Of a DNA stretch of 64,000 bases, positions 12,501 to 27,801 are shown piece by piece. The notes below the pieces were generated by a model that was not told the origin of the DNA, searched no databases, and worked only from the letters and a program-made list of their open reading frames with translations. Source of the stretch: Plazaster borealis (lineage: Eukaryota; Echinodermata; Asteroidea; Forcipulatida; Labidiasteridae); contig CM037463.1 of assembly GCA_021014325.1 (NCBI GenBank), positions 5,835,001-5,899,000 on the forward strand, given 5' to 3'. Each line of letters starts with the position of its first letter. The first letter of the stretch is position 1. A program made the position numbers and the translations under genes.

Positions 12501-15500
12501 AGGGCACAAGGAAAAAAGAAAAAAGACAAAAAAAAGGGGGTCTGTTGAGTGATAACCTTCATAAACTTCATGGAAAATATTTAGGTACTAAATAAACTTA
12601 GTCAACAGATTTAAAAATCTCTAAAATAAAGCAAGGAACCTCTAAAATATTTATATATATTTTTTAATCTTCCGTTTTTATAGATTACTTGGCAATTTGT
12701 CTTGAAAGTCACAGAAAAATAGGGAAGTATAACACATATAAATAACAACTCAGATCAAAAATTGTGGCCTCGTGCAAAGATAACCAAGTTTACTGTCTCT
12801 TTGCTCGCTTTGTTGTCAAAATTTGGCAGCAACATTAAACTGGCCCCTTGAGAAGAGCCTTTGGAAGGGACTATTTGGAAGTCTGCCAAAGCAAGCAAAA
12901 GCTGAGTTGAGACGAAAGTCAGATAAAAATATGCAATTTCATGGACTTGAAGAAGCTGCGAAGCTTCTAAGTATGAGCAAACGTATATGCATGATATGGT
13001 AAATGTGTAACATAAACAAAGAATGACAAAAGTGGGGTCTTACTTTGAGGATCTGCTTGAGACTGAAAAGGCAACCGGCGACGTGGCCATGTCCATTTTG
13101 TCAACTGAAATCAAACAAGAGTTGAATAGCAACATTAAAAATCTTCCTGAAATTCTCTGGTAACTATATGTCTTTAAGATTTTCCATTGAAAGTGCCCTT
13201 TGCAAAATGAAAATGGCCTTGCCCTCTCAAAGATGAAATTCCAGGCCTGTACGAATGTATTCAATTTGAGATATGAGTGCCAACATACAAGTGGCATCTC
13301 CAATGAAATTGGGTTAAGAACTAATGTTGTGAGTCAAGTTACAAATCAAATGATATGTTCTTGCAAAATCAGAAGGAACTGGGCATAGGTTTGAATAACT
13401 TTTAATTATTGTTTAATATTACACTAACACCTAAATCCAACTGAAATTTGTTCTTAAATCTTTGATGGAATGTCAGATTACAATAAAGCAAAACGCACAG
13501 TAAAGAAGTATTACTTTTCAGAATCTACCATTAATCAAATTTCAACCCCGCCCCTTCCATCTGATTTTGCAAGAATACAATCATATTAAGTGCTTCACTT
13601 TCAATAAAACGTGCAGATATGGCCTCTGTTCTGAACAGAAAAATATTAAACACACCAACAGACAAGACTGAGTGTCTATCCTCTGCAAAACAAAAGTTAC
13701 ACAAGCATTTATTTGCAACAATTCATCAAAAATAACTCAAAGGCATCATCATAGATTTTCCCAGAGCTGCCAACATTATCAGATTTACACACAACATACT
13801 GGGGGGAAAGTTTCCATAATCAGGGAGATTTTCAAATTTGTTCTTCAAAACATGGAAAGATTGCTTTATTTTCAGGGAACTTTCTGCATAATCAGGAAGA
13901 AATGGCAGCTCTGTACTATATAAGATTACATTAGAGGTAAGATCCTGGAAATTATTTCACAACACGAAGTGCGTAAAATTCATGTTAACAAAATGTGCAT
14001 AACTCAGACACACTATTGCAAATTGTTTCACTCCTAACAGACATATCATTAAGTCACATTCATGTTAATAAGTAACAGGTTGTCACATCTGACGTGCCGT
14101 CACGTTACGATACATCCAAGGTGCAGTCACACTTAAGCTGTCACTCCATCGTCACATCAAACCAGCGGACTCTTTTTGTCTGTCCACAACATACCGTCCA
14201 GATTCAGGAATTCTCTGGCCCGACTGGCCGGCATGGATACAGTGACCATGGTCTCCTCTCCCTCCTCTTCATCATCGTGCATAGACGTCACCCCCGACTC
14301 ATTGGACATCGAGGGCGCTCTACTCTGGAATTGCACTGAGCCACGATAAAAGCTCATGGAGCTACGGTGTTTGGATGCTACAAGGAATTTTTTCTTTTAT
14401 GAATTGATTTGGAAATAAACTGTTTCAAAGAGAGAGATGGCTCACTTAAAAGCCAAGTAACTTAAAAATCACCTAAACCTATGTATTTTATTCAACACAG
14501 GCAACTTTTTTTCTATGTGTAGTTTCCAAGACACTGAGGACATATATCAAAAAACTGTACCACACCATTCAAGTATACCTCAGGGACTTGAAATGTTCCT
14601 ATTATATAAACAATTTTTTGAACACCTTGTGTATCTTAAACAAAATACAAACAATGGCATTTTACAATATAAGAAAATATTTTATTATTATTTTTTTAAA
14701 TTGAAGCTCACCCGTACTTTATTTCCTCAAAATGTATTATCTCCTGACAATCTGCCTTTATTAACTGTTTTTTTTAAGGAGATACAGTTCAACAAGTGTC
14801 TTGCATATTATAATCAATTCCTACATGATGTAAACATTAACTTTCTTTCAAATTTGACTATATTTGCGTTCATTTAGGATTTAGCCATTCCGATTGGCTG
14901 TTTGCTTTTTATAGGCCTAATGCATATTCAATACAAGTAGGATTTGAAACTTTGCACGGTGGAGAGAATAATCTAGCATGATAACACCAATGGCATATGA
15001 AAGATCAGTTGCAGTGGTCCTGAAAAGAACCGGTGGTGTAAAACTTGATGTTTTTGGAAAGTATGCTCCGACACATTTTCGCATTTATACCACAGATTAA
15101 TTTAGCTGGTTGGCAGTATGGAACAGATTGATCCTTATCCTTGTTTTGTTTAAGTAAAAAATACTTCTCCGAACATTTTGACATTAGACTGTGATTAAAG
15201 CTGTACCATTAGTTTAAAGTTATTGTACACTTTTGGTAACAGCTCAAAATGTCCACATTTTGTGTGATTCAACATATGCATGAACAAACAAACCTGTGAA
15301 AGTTTGAGCTCAATTGGTCATCGAGATCACAAGAAAATAGTGAAAAGAGGCCTTATGTGTTTTCTGTTTTTTTCAAAATATCGCGTGTGATAAAAACTAT
15401 TGTTTTACTCATTTCTCAGAAACAATAGCATTTTAGGCAGAAATATTTTAGGAACCCTTTCTACCATTACTTACTCTTAATTATGTAAGTTGTGTGTGAA

Positions 15501-18500
15501 TCTGTGAACATTTGTGTTTTTGATCTTACCAATAGTGTACAGGGCCTTTAAATAAAATTAAGTTTAACTAAAAAATGTATTGCTTTGCACCTTCTTTAAT
15601 TTGCATCCCTCTCTCATTACATAGTTATGACGTTGTTCGGCGCATCAAAGGCAATCATAACGCAAGATATCCCAGTAGCATAAAACTTTAGCACTTTGAA
15701 AGAAATATGAAAATACCGAGTCCCTCAACGAGAAATAGTAGGTCTTACCCTCATCCGGAAATGGTATATCCCCTGATGATGTCGTCAAGTTACTCCTTGG
15801 TCTGGTACCAAACTTCTCACTCTTGGCACTCAGCAAGGAGCCATGCATGGAGGTTGCCTGGGATCGCCTTTCCACAATCTCTGCCTTCTTCTGCTCCAGT
15901 TGAGCGCGGTACTTCTCGTAGAGAGAGCGCTGACTTGTGGAGGACTGAGGGCGCCCTTCATCCTCTTCACCTTCATCGGACTGATGTTGGAAAGAAGAAT
16001 CAGTTGTCTTTGATTAGGAAGAGTAAATGATATGGTACATGGTTTTCATTTTTTTTGCATAAAGTGGTTATTTTTACTGACCCAATTCAGAAAACTAAAC
16101 AACTTTTGTGAAGGCCAAACAGTTTTAAATTTGAATTTCGGATAATGGTGCACATATCGTCTGATTTCTATACTAGCATATGAAGACATAATATCATTTT
16201 CTTATTCAGTATGTGGAACCTTTTGAAGAAAACAAATATTGATGGTTTTGGTGGGATACTTTAGAGTAAAGAAATGGTACGGCATTCCAAAGGATCTTAA
16301 TCTCAAAATTTGATAATCAAATGTCAACAAAAATAACTTGCTTTGCAAAACAATTTCTAAAAGCACATATATACAACATTAAACACGTAAACAAAATAAT
16401 ATTTTTCTTAAGAAAGTTGATCACTCTTGTTAAAATTATCACAGGTCAGTTTTATGACTTGCTTTTGAAACTAGGGGTTGAAGTGAATGTATTCTTCCAA
16501 AAACCTTATAGATAGTTCCCACTTGAACTAAGCGTTATGCGTAAATATCACATCCTTGCGTGATTGGTCAGTGAACCGCTTGGCTGCGCGGAAAAATGAA
16601 AATGCTTGATGCAGCTCAAAGCCAAAACCCAAGTTGCCAGAAAAGGTGACGTCTATTGGGAACTATCTATTGATGTACTATTAGTTTAGAGCATCAATGT
16701 ATGTTTTGGCTTCATGTGTACATGTATGACCCCTGACCTCATGGTTGATTGCATGAACAAAACATGTATGTGGGAGGTTCACATGGGTGACAGCATGGCA
16801 TGCTGGGTGCAAATGTGTGCAAAAAACCCCACAAAATTTCTTTCAACTTGAAGGGGAAACAAAAGGCATACATTTATGATATTGCACTTGAGCACTGCAT
16901 CCTCGCGACTGTTGCTAAGGATGTACATGTACTATACTTTCAACGCATGATGGCGCGGCAATCCAGCCGTAGCCGTAGCCGTAGCCAACAATTCGGACAC
17001 GGCCTAATTATGAGGCAGCCTATTTCCCTCTATGCTAGCACCAGTCTCATCAAAATGAGGGTGGACGGGTAAATAGACTAGCCCAACATTATGAGACGAA
17101 AACTGGCAATTACATTTACTATACTCCTACATAGTGTACACGAATGACCTTAGAGCATTTAAGGTCTATGCATGGAAAATTGCATCTTATTACCACATGT
17201 TTGAATCTCTGTGTTAATACAAGATAGGTTACGTCATTTGTAATTATCACAAATATTTTGAAAACCACAAGAATCATTAGTAAGTTAGCGTGCTTTTTGC
17301 TTTTCTTACGGTAAGCAGTGTTAATTCAATAGAAACTGTGCTTAAGGTCACTCTGTAGGCAGAAAACGTCTCTTTACAGGCTTTATGAAATGGGCCACTG
17401 ACAATGTCTTTCAATGGAATAAAAAAATAAAAAAATAAAAAATAATAATAACAATAAATAAATAAATAAATTAATAATGACAAGGTTGAGAAAACCTCAC
17501 ATCTACGATTTATTGTGCTGATTGCTTCAATAACAATGCTTTGTGAACCTGAATTGGTTTTATGGTTGCCTCATAATTGTCTCTGATCTGGAAAGGAAGT
17601 TTTTGAACAGCAATTAGTTTCGACAGGATAATGTTCTGGCATGCAACTGCGGTTAGTTAAAAACAAGTGGAAAATGCCAGGCACGGAAGACTTTGTACTG
17701 TGTTTTTCAATTTTGAGTGGTACAGCTGAGAAACAAAAACATCAGGAAATCAGCTGAAAAGTTGCATGCCTGAATGTTATAACAAACATGTAAAATATCC
17801 CACACCTAAAAAGAAATACTCACAATATTATTACACAATCACAAACTTTGTGTCAAGTACAAAAATTACTGGTTTAAAAATTGATTAGATTTGAAAGTTA
17901 CGCGGTTAAAGTTATTTTGTTTTATTGTTGTATTACACATCCAACAGCACAATTAGTGCTAATAACAGGATGAATAGGAAACAAGAAGAAATGTTCAGTT
18001 TTAGATGTGGGTGGAAAACCCTGTAAATGGGGAAAACCCACGCAGTCAGGTAGGGACTGAAAATCCATTCCACATGGAAGTTTGCGGTCAGGGATTCGAA
18101 CCAGGGTCCACATAGGTGAAAGGCAGGGAAAGAAACCACTGAGCCGACCGGATCTGATTTATGAAATTTTATGACAATGTTCCTGTTAGAATTATCACGC
18201 AAGGTTGTGTCACATGTGTTAAAATAATCAAAATATATTTCAATTAAGATATGGGTTTAAAGTTAGTATATCAGGTTACATTTAAAAAAATGCAAACTCT
18301 TTGTCCGATCTTGTTAAAGACAGGCTTTGGGTTAATTCTGCAAAAAGAGACATTTCCTGTAAAATAGCAAAGCATTCACAGTTATTAGCAAATGCAAGCA
18401 AATATGCAGGAACCATTTTTGTTTTATGTTTTTCTGCGGAAAACAAAATTAAGAGTTATTATATTAGTTAGGAGTAAAACAGGACAGTAAAATATTATTT

Positions 18501-21500
18501 AAAATCCACTTTTAGTAAATTTTATTTTTAATATTATGTTCAATAGCAAGGCTGAAGAATAGCAAAGTAATCATTATTATTAGCAAATGCAGGCAATTAT
18601 GCAGGAACCATTTCTGTATATGCTTTTCTGTCGAAAACAAAATTAGTAATTATTATATTAGTTAGGAGTAAAGGTACAAGTGAAGTAAACATTATTTCCA
18701 ATCCATTTTATTTTAAACATTTTCAAAAGCAAGTTTTTGACAGAAGCTTTCTAAACATGTTTTTGTACATCATCAGATGAACGTTTCCCCCTTTCTGAAG
18801 GCAGCTTATCTTGCCCCCTCAAGTTAAAGAGGAAGGGAAATGACCAATACAATTTTGGGATTAGTCATTTTCCAATCAATAAAGTCCTCATGTGAGTAAG
18901 AAACAAAATTACAAGTCTCTAACCTCACGCTAAAATGGTGTAAACTGCAGTTGTATTCGATACCCTTCAAGTGCAACATTTGTCAACATCTAAAACATAT
19001 GATGACATCATTCTGAGAAAAATGGGTCTCTATATTTTTGTTCAGGGACGTTTTCAGTTACTACTAATAAGCAACTATTAGTTCCCTTTTGGCGGGCCTG
19101 TCTTTATGTAATAAGTTCTCTGTTGGCGGGACAGACGTATCCCCGTACTGTGGTTTGGGCACTGGCCTGGTGATCAGTCTTTTTTCTTTATCTTTTTCTT
19201 ACATTCTGTGTATTTTATAATGTGTTCTGGCTCTTTATCATTTTATGTGAAGGGGGAAATATAACATTTTGAATTATTATTATTTATTGTGGTTTACACA
19301 ACACTTCTTAGCCCACTTTTACATATTATCTGCTCAGTGAAATAAGGTCGTTTATCGCAGTTTCATATTCGTAGGGGGTTAAATGAAAAATGCATATAAA
19401 TTTGAAAAATACATAAAAATCCACAACTATTTTCTTAGAAAACAATGTTGCTTTTTGCCAAACAATTACTTTGGAGACCATTCTTGATCAATAAACTCCA
19501 TTTATAAGTAGCTCCAATATATGCAAAACCAATTTTATAAAATCCATACAAACTGCACAAATGACATTATAGTCCCGAGCCGACGAATTATGCATTTTCA
19601 AATTAGCTTGAGTTACTGTACCATTTGGATTCAGTTGGTTGCAGAAAGCCAAGATGTTCAGAGCTTTTACAGTTTCAGAACCATACAAATATTTATACAA
19701 AGTTCAACACACCTTCGCAGAGCACAGGTTGAAACATTAGCATTGCAAAAAAAGAGTTAAATATTACGGTTGGTAATGTCATTGAGAAATTAATAGGGAG
19801 AAAACGTTGCAAGGGTATGAGTAATATTAATATTGCATCCATCACCATGCAACACGCTGTCAGACAATCAGTAGCATCATCAGCGAATAGCGTCAGCAAT
19901 CCCGCAAAGAGAGAACCAACCATTCCCCTTTCCTTACCAGAGTCAAGTCCTGCAGCACGCGGTTCAGGTGCATCGCAAGGGAGCGTTCGCTGAACGCGTC
20001 CGACTCCGCGTCAGCATCAAAATCAGACTCACGACTTAGGGGTCGGGCGCCCCGGATTGCACCCTCCTCGGGTGTGGTGGCTGGGTTCCTATGGGGTGGG
20101 GAGTCATGTTGGCTGGGCGGGTTGGGTTTAGGTGACCAGGGATCTGTCTGGGTTTCAGTGCCTGTGAGGAGTTTCTTCTGTTGGGAAGAGGTTGTGGTGG
20201 AGAGTAAACAAATTCACAAAGTGTACTCACTAAGGCCGAATTAGAAACAAATACAACTGATACCAGACTCTGCAAGTCCAGCGCTGACACAAACTTTACC
20301 CCCCTTTAAAGGATGTGCATCACATTGGTAAGAGTAAAAATATAAATTTTCACAGATTAGCACACAAGTTATATGGTATATAGATGGCCATGGTGGGAAA
20401 CTCCCTTTGAAATATTTTTGCTTAAAATGCTAAAGGTTTTGAGAAAGGAGTAAAACAATTAGTTATGATCTTGCAAGTCCAAAACTCAATGTTTGAAAAC
20501 AGTGAAAACATACTCCACTTTTTTTCTTGTGACTCCAATGACTGATTGGGCTAATACTTTCACAGGTTTGTTATTTCATGTATATGTTGGGTCACATCAA
20601 GTGTGGATACTGGTCTTTGACAAGCACCAATGTTACACATGTGCTTTAAAGTACAGTTTTACTTCCTTCATACGTTCCGTAGGAACCTAAAAAAAGTAAC
20701 AAAAAAATGCTGGATACGCACAGGACTTGCACGGCTTACAGGCTTCAAATGAAAGACCTGGACTTCTCCTGCATTAGTTTTTCCTTCTCCACAGTCTCAA
20801 CCAATGATAGCTCACTTCACTCAACAATGGTGGCTCACTTTAATTAACAATGCATTAAACCTTACTACCTCAGAGCTGCCAACATTTGCATCTTGTAATC
20901 AGGGAGACTTTATGCAACAATCAGGGAGATATCTAGAATTACATTCAACATAATAGGGACAAAGTTTCCACAATCAGGGAGTTTTTCAAATTTGTTCATC
21001 AGAACATGGAAAGATTGATTTATTTTCAGGGAGCTTTCTGCAGAATCAGGGAGAGTTGGCAGCTCTGCTACCTTCATGACTCTGTGGCCAATCAAGATTT
21101 TGGAATATTTATCTTTTGTGTCCTTCCCTTATTTTTTGAATAAATCAATAATGCCATCAGTAAAGAAAGTTCTTATTGTTATTACTATTATGTATTATTA
21201 TTATTATTTAATAGATGTAATAATTGCATCGCAGATAAAGAATATTATTGGTGTTTTTCTTTTCTGCAGGACTGGGAAGACACTGAGTATACAGTGCTTA
21301 TAAAAAAAATTGTGTAAGTTTGCCCCAAACAAAGATAGAAGCTGCTCTTGGTATAAGGGGCTACAAGAACAAAACATTTAAGTTGAAAATAACTAAAGAA
21401 AACTGAAGGTAGGAATTGATATTCCTCTTAAAACAATCTTGATTGTAGGATGGAGGGAAACATGCACCGGGCAAGGAGTTCCAGAGAGATGCAGTACGTG

Positions 21501-24500
21501 GAAAAACAAAAGCTTATCACAACCCGGTGTTGGGTAAAAAATCAAAATAATATTATTATTATCATTTCTAGTACAAAGGTGAATAAATAAAGAAGGGGGT
21601 CACATCCAGGGCATACCGTTTTACCAAGAAGGGCTTCTGTCTGAAACTTCAAAAGAATTTTTATAAATCTCTCAAACAAAATCATAAAAAGGTCTGAATT
21701 TTTCCCCCCTGAGTCTCTTGGGAACGAACGCTCATGTTACCTTGTTAGAAAAAGGGTATTCAGCGCATACAAAAGTAAATTGCATCCTCCTTAAATAATT
21801 CCTTATTATTTCTCTCCAGAAAAACATGTACTTCTGAGTAATTCTAGAGTTCCCGTCAATCAGATCCGAGAAATAAGAGTCTTTTTTGTTGTTTGTTTCT
21901 CCGGGGTGTCTTTTGAAAGCTAGGATAATCAAACCAAGCTCGTGTGACGGAAGGAGTCATCTAACCTAAGCGGTCAATAAATCATTCAATAAGTAAGTCA
22001 GCGGCAGAACGAAGTGGAGGGAAGAAATATGATCAGCATCAAAGTTAAAGAATAAATCACTTGAATAAGTTCCATTCTACTTTCTTTTGCAGTGCTATGT
22101 TTTTTTTAAAAAACCTTCTCCTGTGAGATTGTTAACAAAAGCCAACTAATGGTTGCTTTGGTAACAATCTTATATGGTTTTCAGGGGGAAAAAGAAACTG
22201 TTAGTGGACGGATGACTAATAAAGGGACAAAAGTGATGCACTTTCCTACAAAATGAAGTGTTAAATTGTTAACTAGCATGAAATTAAAAAAAGGTAACAC
22301 AAAGATTTTATTACGTACAACTGTTAACATTAAATGTGTAAAAACATGAAGCACGGACATGATCAATGTTCCTGTAAATAAAAAATTAAAAACTAGCATG
22401 ATCAAATCTCCAAAACAATGATTATTTTTTACATGTGAAGTTATTTATGAGTTACATTAGCATAAAATTTTATACTATTTCATGAACTTGTAAGTGCAAC
22501 GCCATCTTCCCAGGAACTTAAACAGTGTTTATCTGCAACAGTTTTTTGGGTCAGAATACATGTAGTTTCAGGGGATTAAGAAAATCTAATAAAAAAACAA
22601 ACACCAAAAACATAATGTCATACTGGCCAAAAGAGGGCAGTATTTCTTTTCATTGGTAAGTTATTTCCAAGGTTGCTCTTCTTGGCACCTCTTTTCTTCT
22701 GACAAAGGGATGTAGTTTTTAGTTAATCTAACAATATGTTCAGTGCCATTAGTATAAATTTATGGTTTTAATTTGTTAGCTAACAATTTGGGGGTGTTGG
22801 GTTACAGCCACAATTTGCTTTGTTATTCAAATTAGATGAGGTATAAACATGCTGGTTTGATGATCTCACTTTTAGGATTTTTGGTAGATTGCCAATTTTT
22901 ATATACAAGAACATTTTAACGTACACAAAATTATCTGACATTTGACAAATACTGAATGTCAGCTTTTTGCAATTGTAGATTAACACAATAGGCTTTTTTG
23001 CTAGCCATGGTTCTAAAGTAAAAATTTGGAAGAATATACTCCGTGATTTTTGTGAAAGAATATTCATCATAACGAAAATGTAAGTAAACCCCTTAAATGC
23101 TAAACATTTCATCCATGAACATGTTATGACATGTAAGACTGTTTTTGGACGGTCAAGTATTGTAAAATGTAAATCCTATTTGACTTGAAAATTGACTTGG
23201 CCATTGGCTTTCACTACCACGTATGACAAATCCTTTTCTAAAGAGAGATTATTGCCAAGTAAATTGTATATTGAACATCTTCAGAAAGCGTACATGTACA
23301 TGTAGAAGAACTTCCAGCGGTACAACAAAACTCACGACCCGGCCAAATTTCATAAGCGAGAAATTTAAGCTTACTGTAAGCAGAAAACTCTACACTTTTG
23401 TAAGCGTATTTCATAGATCAGAAGGGATTTTTGTTTGGTGCAGCAGTATAACATAACTCACATCCAGGCCAAATTCAAAAGCTAAGAAATTCATGCTTAC
23501 TGTAAGCAGAAATCTCCACACTTTTGTAAGCATATTTCATAGATTAGAACGAGTACATCATTTGACTGTAAAAGCATTCTTAGCCTACACTGCTGCCACA
23601 GAAATTTGGCGTTAACCTTGTAGGCAGAGGATGGTGACTACATCCTCAGAATGCTTTGTGAAGCATACTATGAAATTGGTTCCAGACCTCTCTGTAATGT
23701 TAACGAGATGGTAATTAATTAATAAGGTGGTAATTAGTCAAACGGGGAGATCAACGGGGAGGCGTATTGTTATGCAAATTAGTTTTCCGCTCCAGATGAC
23801 AAGACTTTCGTCCGTTTACCTCCTCCTCCTCTGGGTCCGATTCTATTTCTAGTGGCGAAGACTCTGTGACTTTCTGGCGAGATTTTAGACGTCCTGTTGT
23901 CATCAGACGATCAACAATTTCTTGGTGCTATTAAGGAGAAGGCTCAGTTATTAGAATCCGAAGTAACTTGACAGTTTCCCTTAGCGATCCATGTATTTTC
24001 AATACCTGTTTTCTCTGTAGATAGTTCCCACTTGATGTCACACAGCATAAAGTCGGCCATCCTTAAAGGCAACCAACGATACATAATGTTTTACCGCACA
24101 ACTATGCATCATGCGCAAACACCACATATGGCAAGGTGAACCACTTGGCTGCGTAGACAAATTAGAACGCTTGATGCAGCCCTAAAGCCAAAACCCAAGT
24201 TGCCTGTAAAGATGGCGTATATCGTGAACTATTTATACTGTACTGGAAATACTTTGGTAAAAAAAGTCATTTGGAATGGAATAAAGGCATTATGTGTGCA
24301 CAAAAGCAGGGGGGGGATGTAAGGAAGAAATCTTCCTCAAAACCTAAGTCAAACGAATTGTGGAAATTAGTGACTTTTTGACACAGCATGAACCAGCGGG
24401 TGAGTGTATGTTAATTAACAGCAAAATGTTTTCCCAAAAGACCCCAGTTAAACAAAAACAAAATCAATTGATGTATGGCTTTCAATAATAGAAATACAGA

Positions 24501-27500
24501 TCCAATCCCATAAACCTCAATATTGACACTTAAACACCCCCCTCAACACACAAGGGCAAACATCATGACAAGCGTGAGCTGTGAATGCGTGAAAAAACAA
24601 GCCAAGACAACCAGCCACTCAGCACGCTCGTCTTACCACACGCGTCTCCACGCGAGACGTTTGCTGGGACCGTCCCACCTGCACGACGGGGGTTGTCTGC
24701 ATTTCATGATCAGTTGCCTCCATGATGGGAAGGACCTCCTCATTGGGAGGGGCTCCTTCTGAGGGTGGGGCCTGAGTAGGTGTGGGCTCACCATTAGGCT
24801 CCTCCCCTTCCGTAACAAGTTGCTCCTGCAGGAGTTTGTGTAAATTTTGTCTTCAATCCCCGTAAAGTATGACTTACATGTACATGTAAAATTTTACATC
24901 AAATTTAAGGTGCTGTATGCTGGGATAATAAAGGTTTTCGGGTTTTTGAGTTACTTTCATAAATTGATAGAATTTAATCTCTCCGTCAATGGCTGAATAA
25001 AGTCACAGTTGAGAAATGGTGGATACAAGTTCACTAGAAATGAAAACAGTTGTTAATTTAGTTTGCAGTGGAAAGATTTTAACCAAATTCATGTTTTGCA
25101 AACCATAGGATTATCTCATATTAAATGTTTTCATTGAAAGGGAGAGTATAGGATTGGTTTTTATCAACAACAACAGAATAGTTTCACTCCGAAATCTCAC
25201 TGATTATAAAGTCGATGCTAGTCCCAATTCTCCAGGGGGCAACTTTTTCAGTCTGAAACACTGTCACACTTGAGAAAACTGGCATGAGAAGTTTTCACAG
25301 GTTGTCTGTGCGTTCACTGAACACAAAGACAATGGGAATGAATTAACTCAAGATTCTAAAAAAACCAATGATGTACTTTTCCTCTGAAGAAAACATTATG
25401 GACTGGTCTACAAAAGCGAGCTTTCTTCTAAAAATTAGTTAACTCTAAATATCAGAATTTGAACGTTCATTTTTTTACCACTTGTGAGTTCCACTTGATA
25501 TTTCTTCTAACTGTAAGCACTTGAAAAGGAATGATAACCCTTTCAGAGCTTACTCTAGTTAATTGAATGATGGAACAATGCAAATCCATGGTGAACGCGC
25601 AAAATGGCAACCTCATTTTCTTGCTAACCTGTGAAATAAGCTTACACTAAAACAAATTGTTCTGCTATAGTTTGCACAAAATTTGCTTACCGTTAATGAA
25701 ATTGGACTCTGGAAGTAGAAAGAGGAGATCTGATATTGAGATTGGAAGATGTTCTCTTACTTTGAACCCCAAAATAGAGAAATAAAAAAATACAACATTT
25801 CTTTTCTCCCCCAAACTCAGACACAACTCTCCCTCTCTGACAAAACTGTTCAGAGCTCGCCTACGCTTGTGTGTACTTTGACAAAAAATAACCCATTTCA
25901 TCATTCAAAAGCATTTCTTATGACAGAAAACCTGTTCATTCTGAGAAGACCTTAGTCTTTGAAGATTGTACGTAAATAATAAGTCCAATATTAAAGTTTT
26001 TCTTGCATAAATCATCAAAGAAAAACTAGCTCAGTGCAATTCCTATGGGCTTCTGGTAATCACTTGAGCCAGTTAGTGTGAAGTGGGCATGGCTTACAGT
26101 GGAATTGCTTTTGATAAACTATATCTAAAAATTCAAACAATAAACAGTAGCATCCAGCCAGCTCTTGTCGAACCATCACACAAAAGATATATCAATCTTA
26201 AAAATCATTTTTAATTCCCCTCTTGCATTTACCTGATTGCTACGTCCAGTGGCATTTCCGTTCTGAGTGGCCTCTTTATTGTCTGTCACAGGTTCTTTGG
26301 TATCGACAGACAGGTTGGATTTCTCCGGACCAAAGTATTTCAGACGCTGCTCTGGAGTTAGCTTCTTCAGTTTCTTCTCCTTGGATTCCTCTTCAGATAT
26401 TTTGGCCTGGAAGTTAATATCAAGAAATTTGATCTACCTGTACCTCCTTTTAAAGATACTTGTGGGTGTATACAGAAACAAACTTCTGAAAGATCGGCTT
26501 ACCTCCTTCAATTTTGTTCTCAATTCAATTCAACATTTATTGCCACATTGGTAAAAAAGGACAAAAAGTACTGACTATGTGTTTAAATCAAAGACAGTAA
26601 AAAACTACTTGAATTGACTGAAATGAAGAAAAAAAAGAGCCAAACAATATGGGGTGATTTTCTCTCCAAAACGAGGATTGTATTAAAATGCACAAAGACA
26701 AAAACATACAAACATAAGCAAAATAGGCAAACAAACAGACTGGAAAAACAATTTAACTTGGAGGTAAACTTTAAAGGCAAAGTATACCATTGGTTTTTGG
26801 AACCGTTCGATTGTTTTAATCCTATATAGGCCTAAATGTAGATGTAAAACAAAACTAAAATGTGAAAATTTCATTTCAAAAGCAGGTAGCGTTTTTAAGA
26901 TATCGCCAACAATCTGGGGCGGTTATGTCCATGCAGGAAGAATAATCCATAATTTGAATACACAATTTGAGAAACGTTTCATTCATGAAACGTTTCTGAG
27001 ATTGTCTTTTTTAAAAATTCCTTTCTCTAAAACCACATTCATTAGAAGGGAATTCGTTCTCAAAATGTTATACATTATCAACAGCTGCAGTGCTTCTTAC
27101 CAAGTAAGTTTTTATGATAATTCATTTTTGGAGTAATTACCAAAGGTATACCATCCCTTTAAACAACCTCCCCCACAACAAAAAATAAAACATAAAATAA
27201 ATAAATAAATTATTTAATAAAATAAATAAAAATAAATAAATGAATTAAAATAAAACCAAGAAACCCCATGGCTAAACTATTTGAAATAATTGAATTTAAA
27301 TAAATAGAGCCAAACAGTATGGGGTCATTTCCTCAAAACGAGGATTGTATTAAAATGCACACAGACAAAAACATACAAACATAAATTTAAGCAAAAATTA
27401 GCAAACAAACAGACTGGTAAAACAATTTTACGTGGAGGTAAACTTTATACAACCCTCCCCCCAAACAAAAATAAAAATAAATAAAAAACAAAACAAAATA

Positions 27501-27770
27501 ACAATAAAACCAAGAAATCCAAAACAGGAGAAAAATTCTGCTAGGGTCGAAACAACAAGCCCTAATTAACAAGTTCTGCGTTGATTATTAATTATTATAT
27601 ATGCTTACCATCTGTCCTTGCTCCTTGACAAAGTTCTCCAGCTGAGCAATGGCCTCATCTGCCTCTTTCTCAGCCGCCATCTTCTGTTTCTCAACAATAC
27701 CAACTTTCTGAACCAGGAGGAGTTTATCCTGCACAAAGGGGGAAAACATATCAGGTATAAAATCAGATTA

Positions 27771-27801
<31 letters not shown>

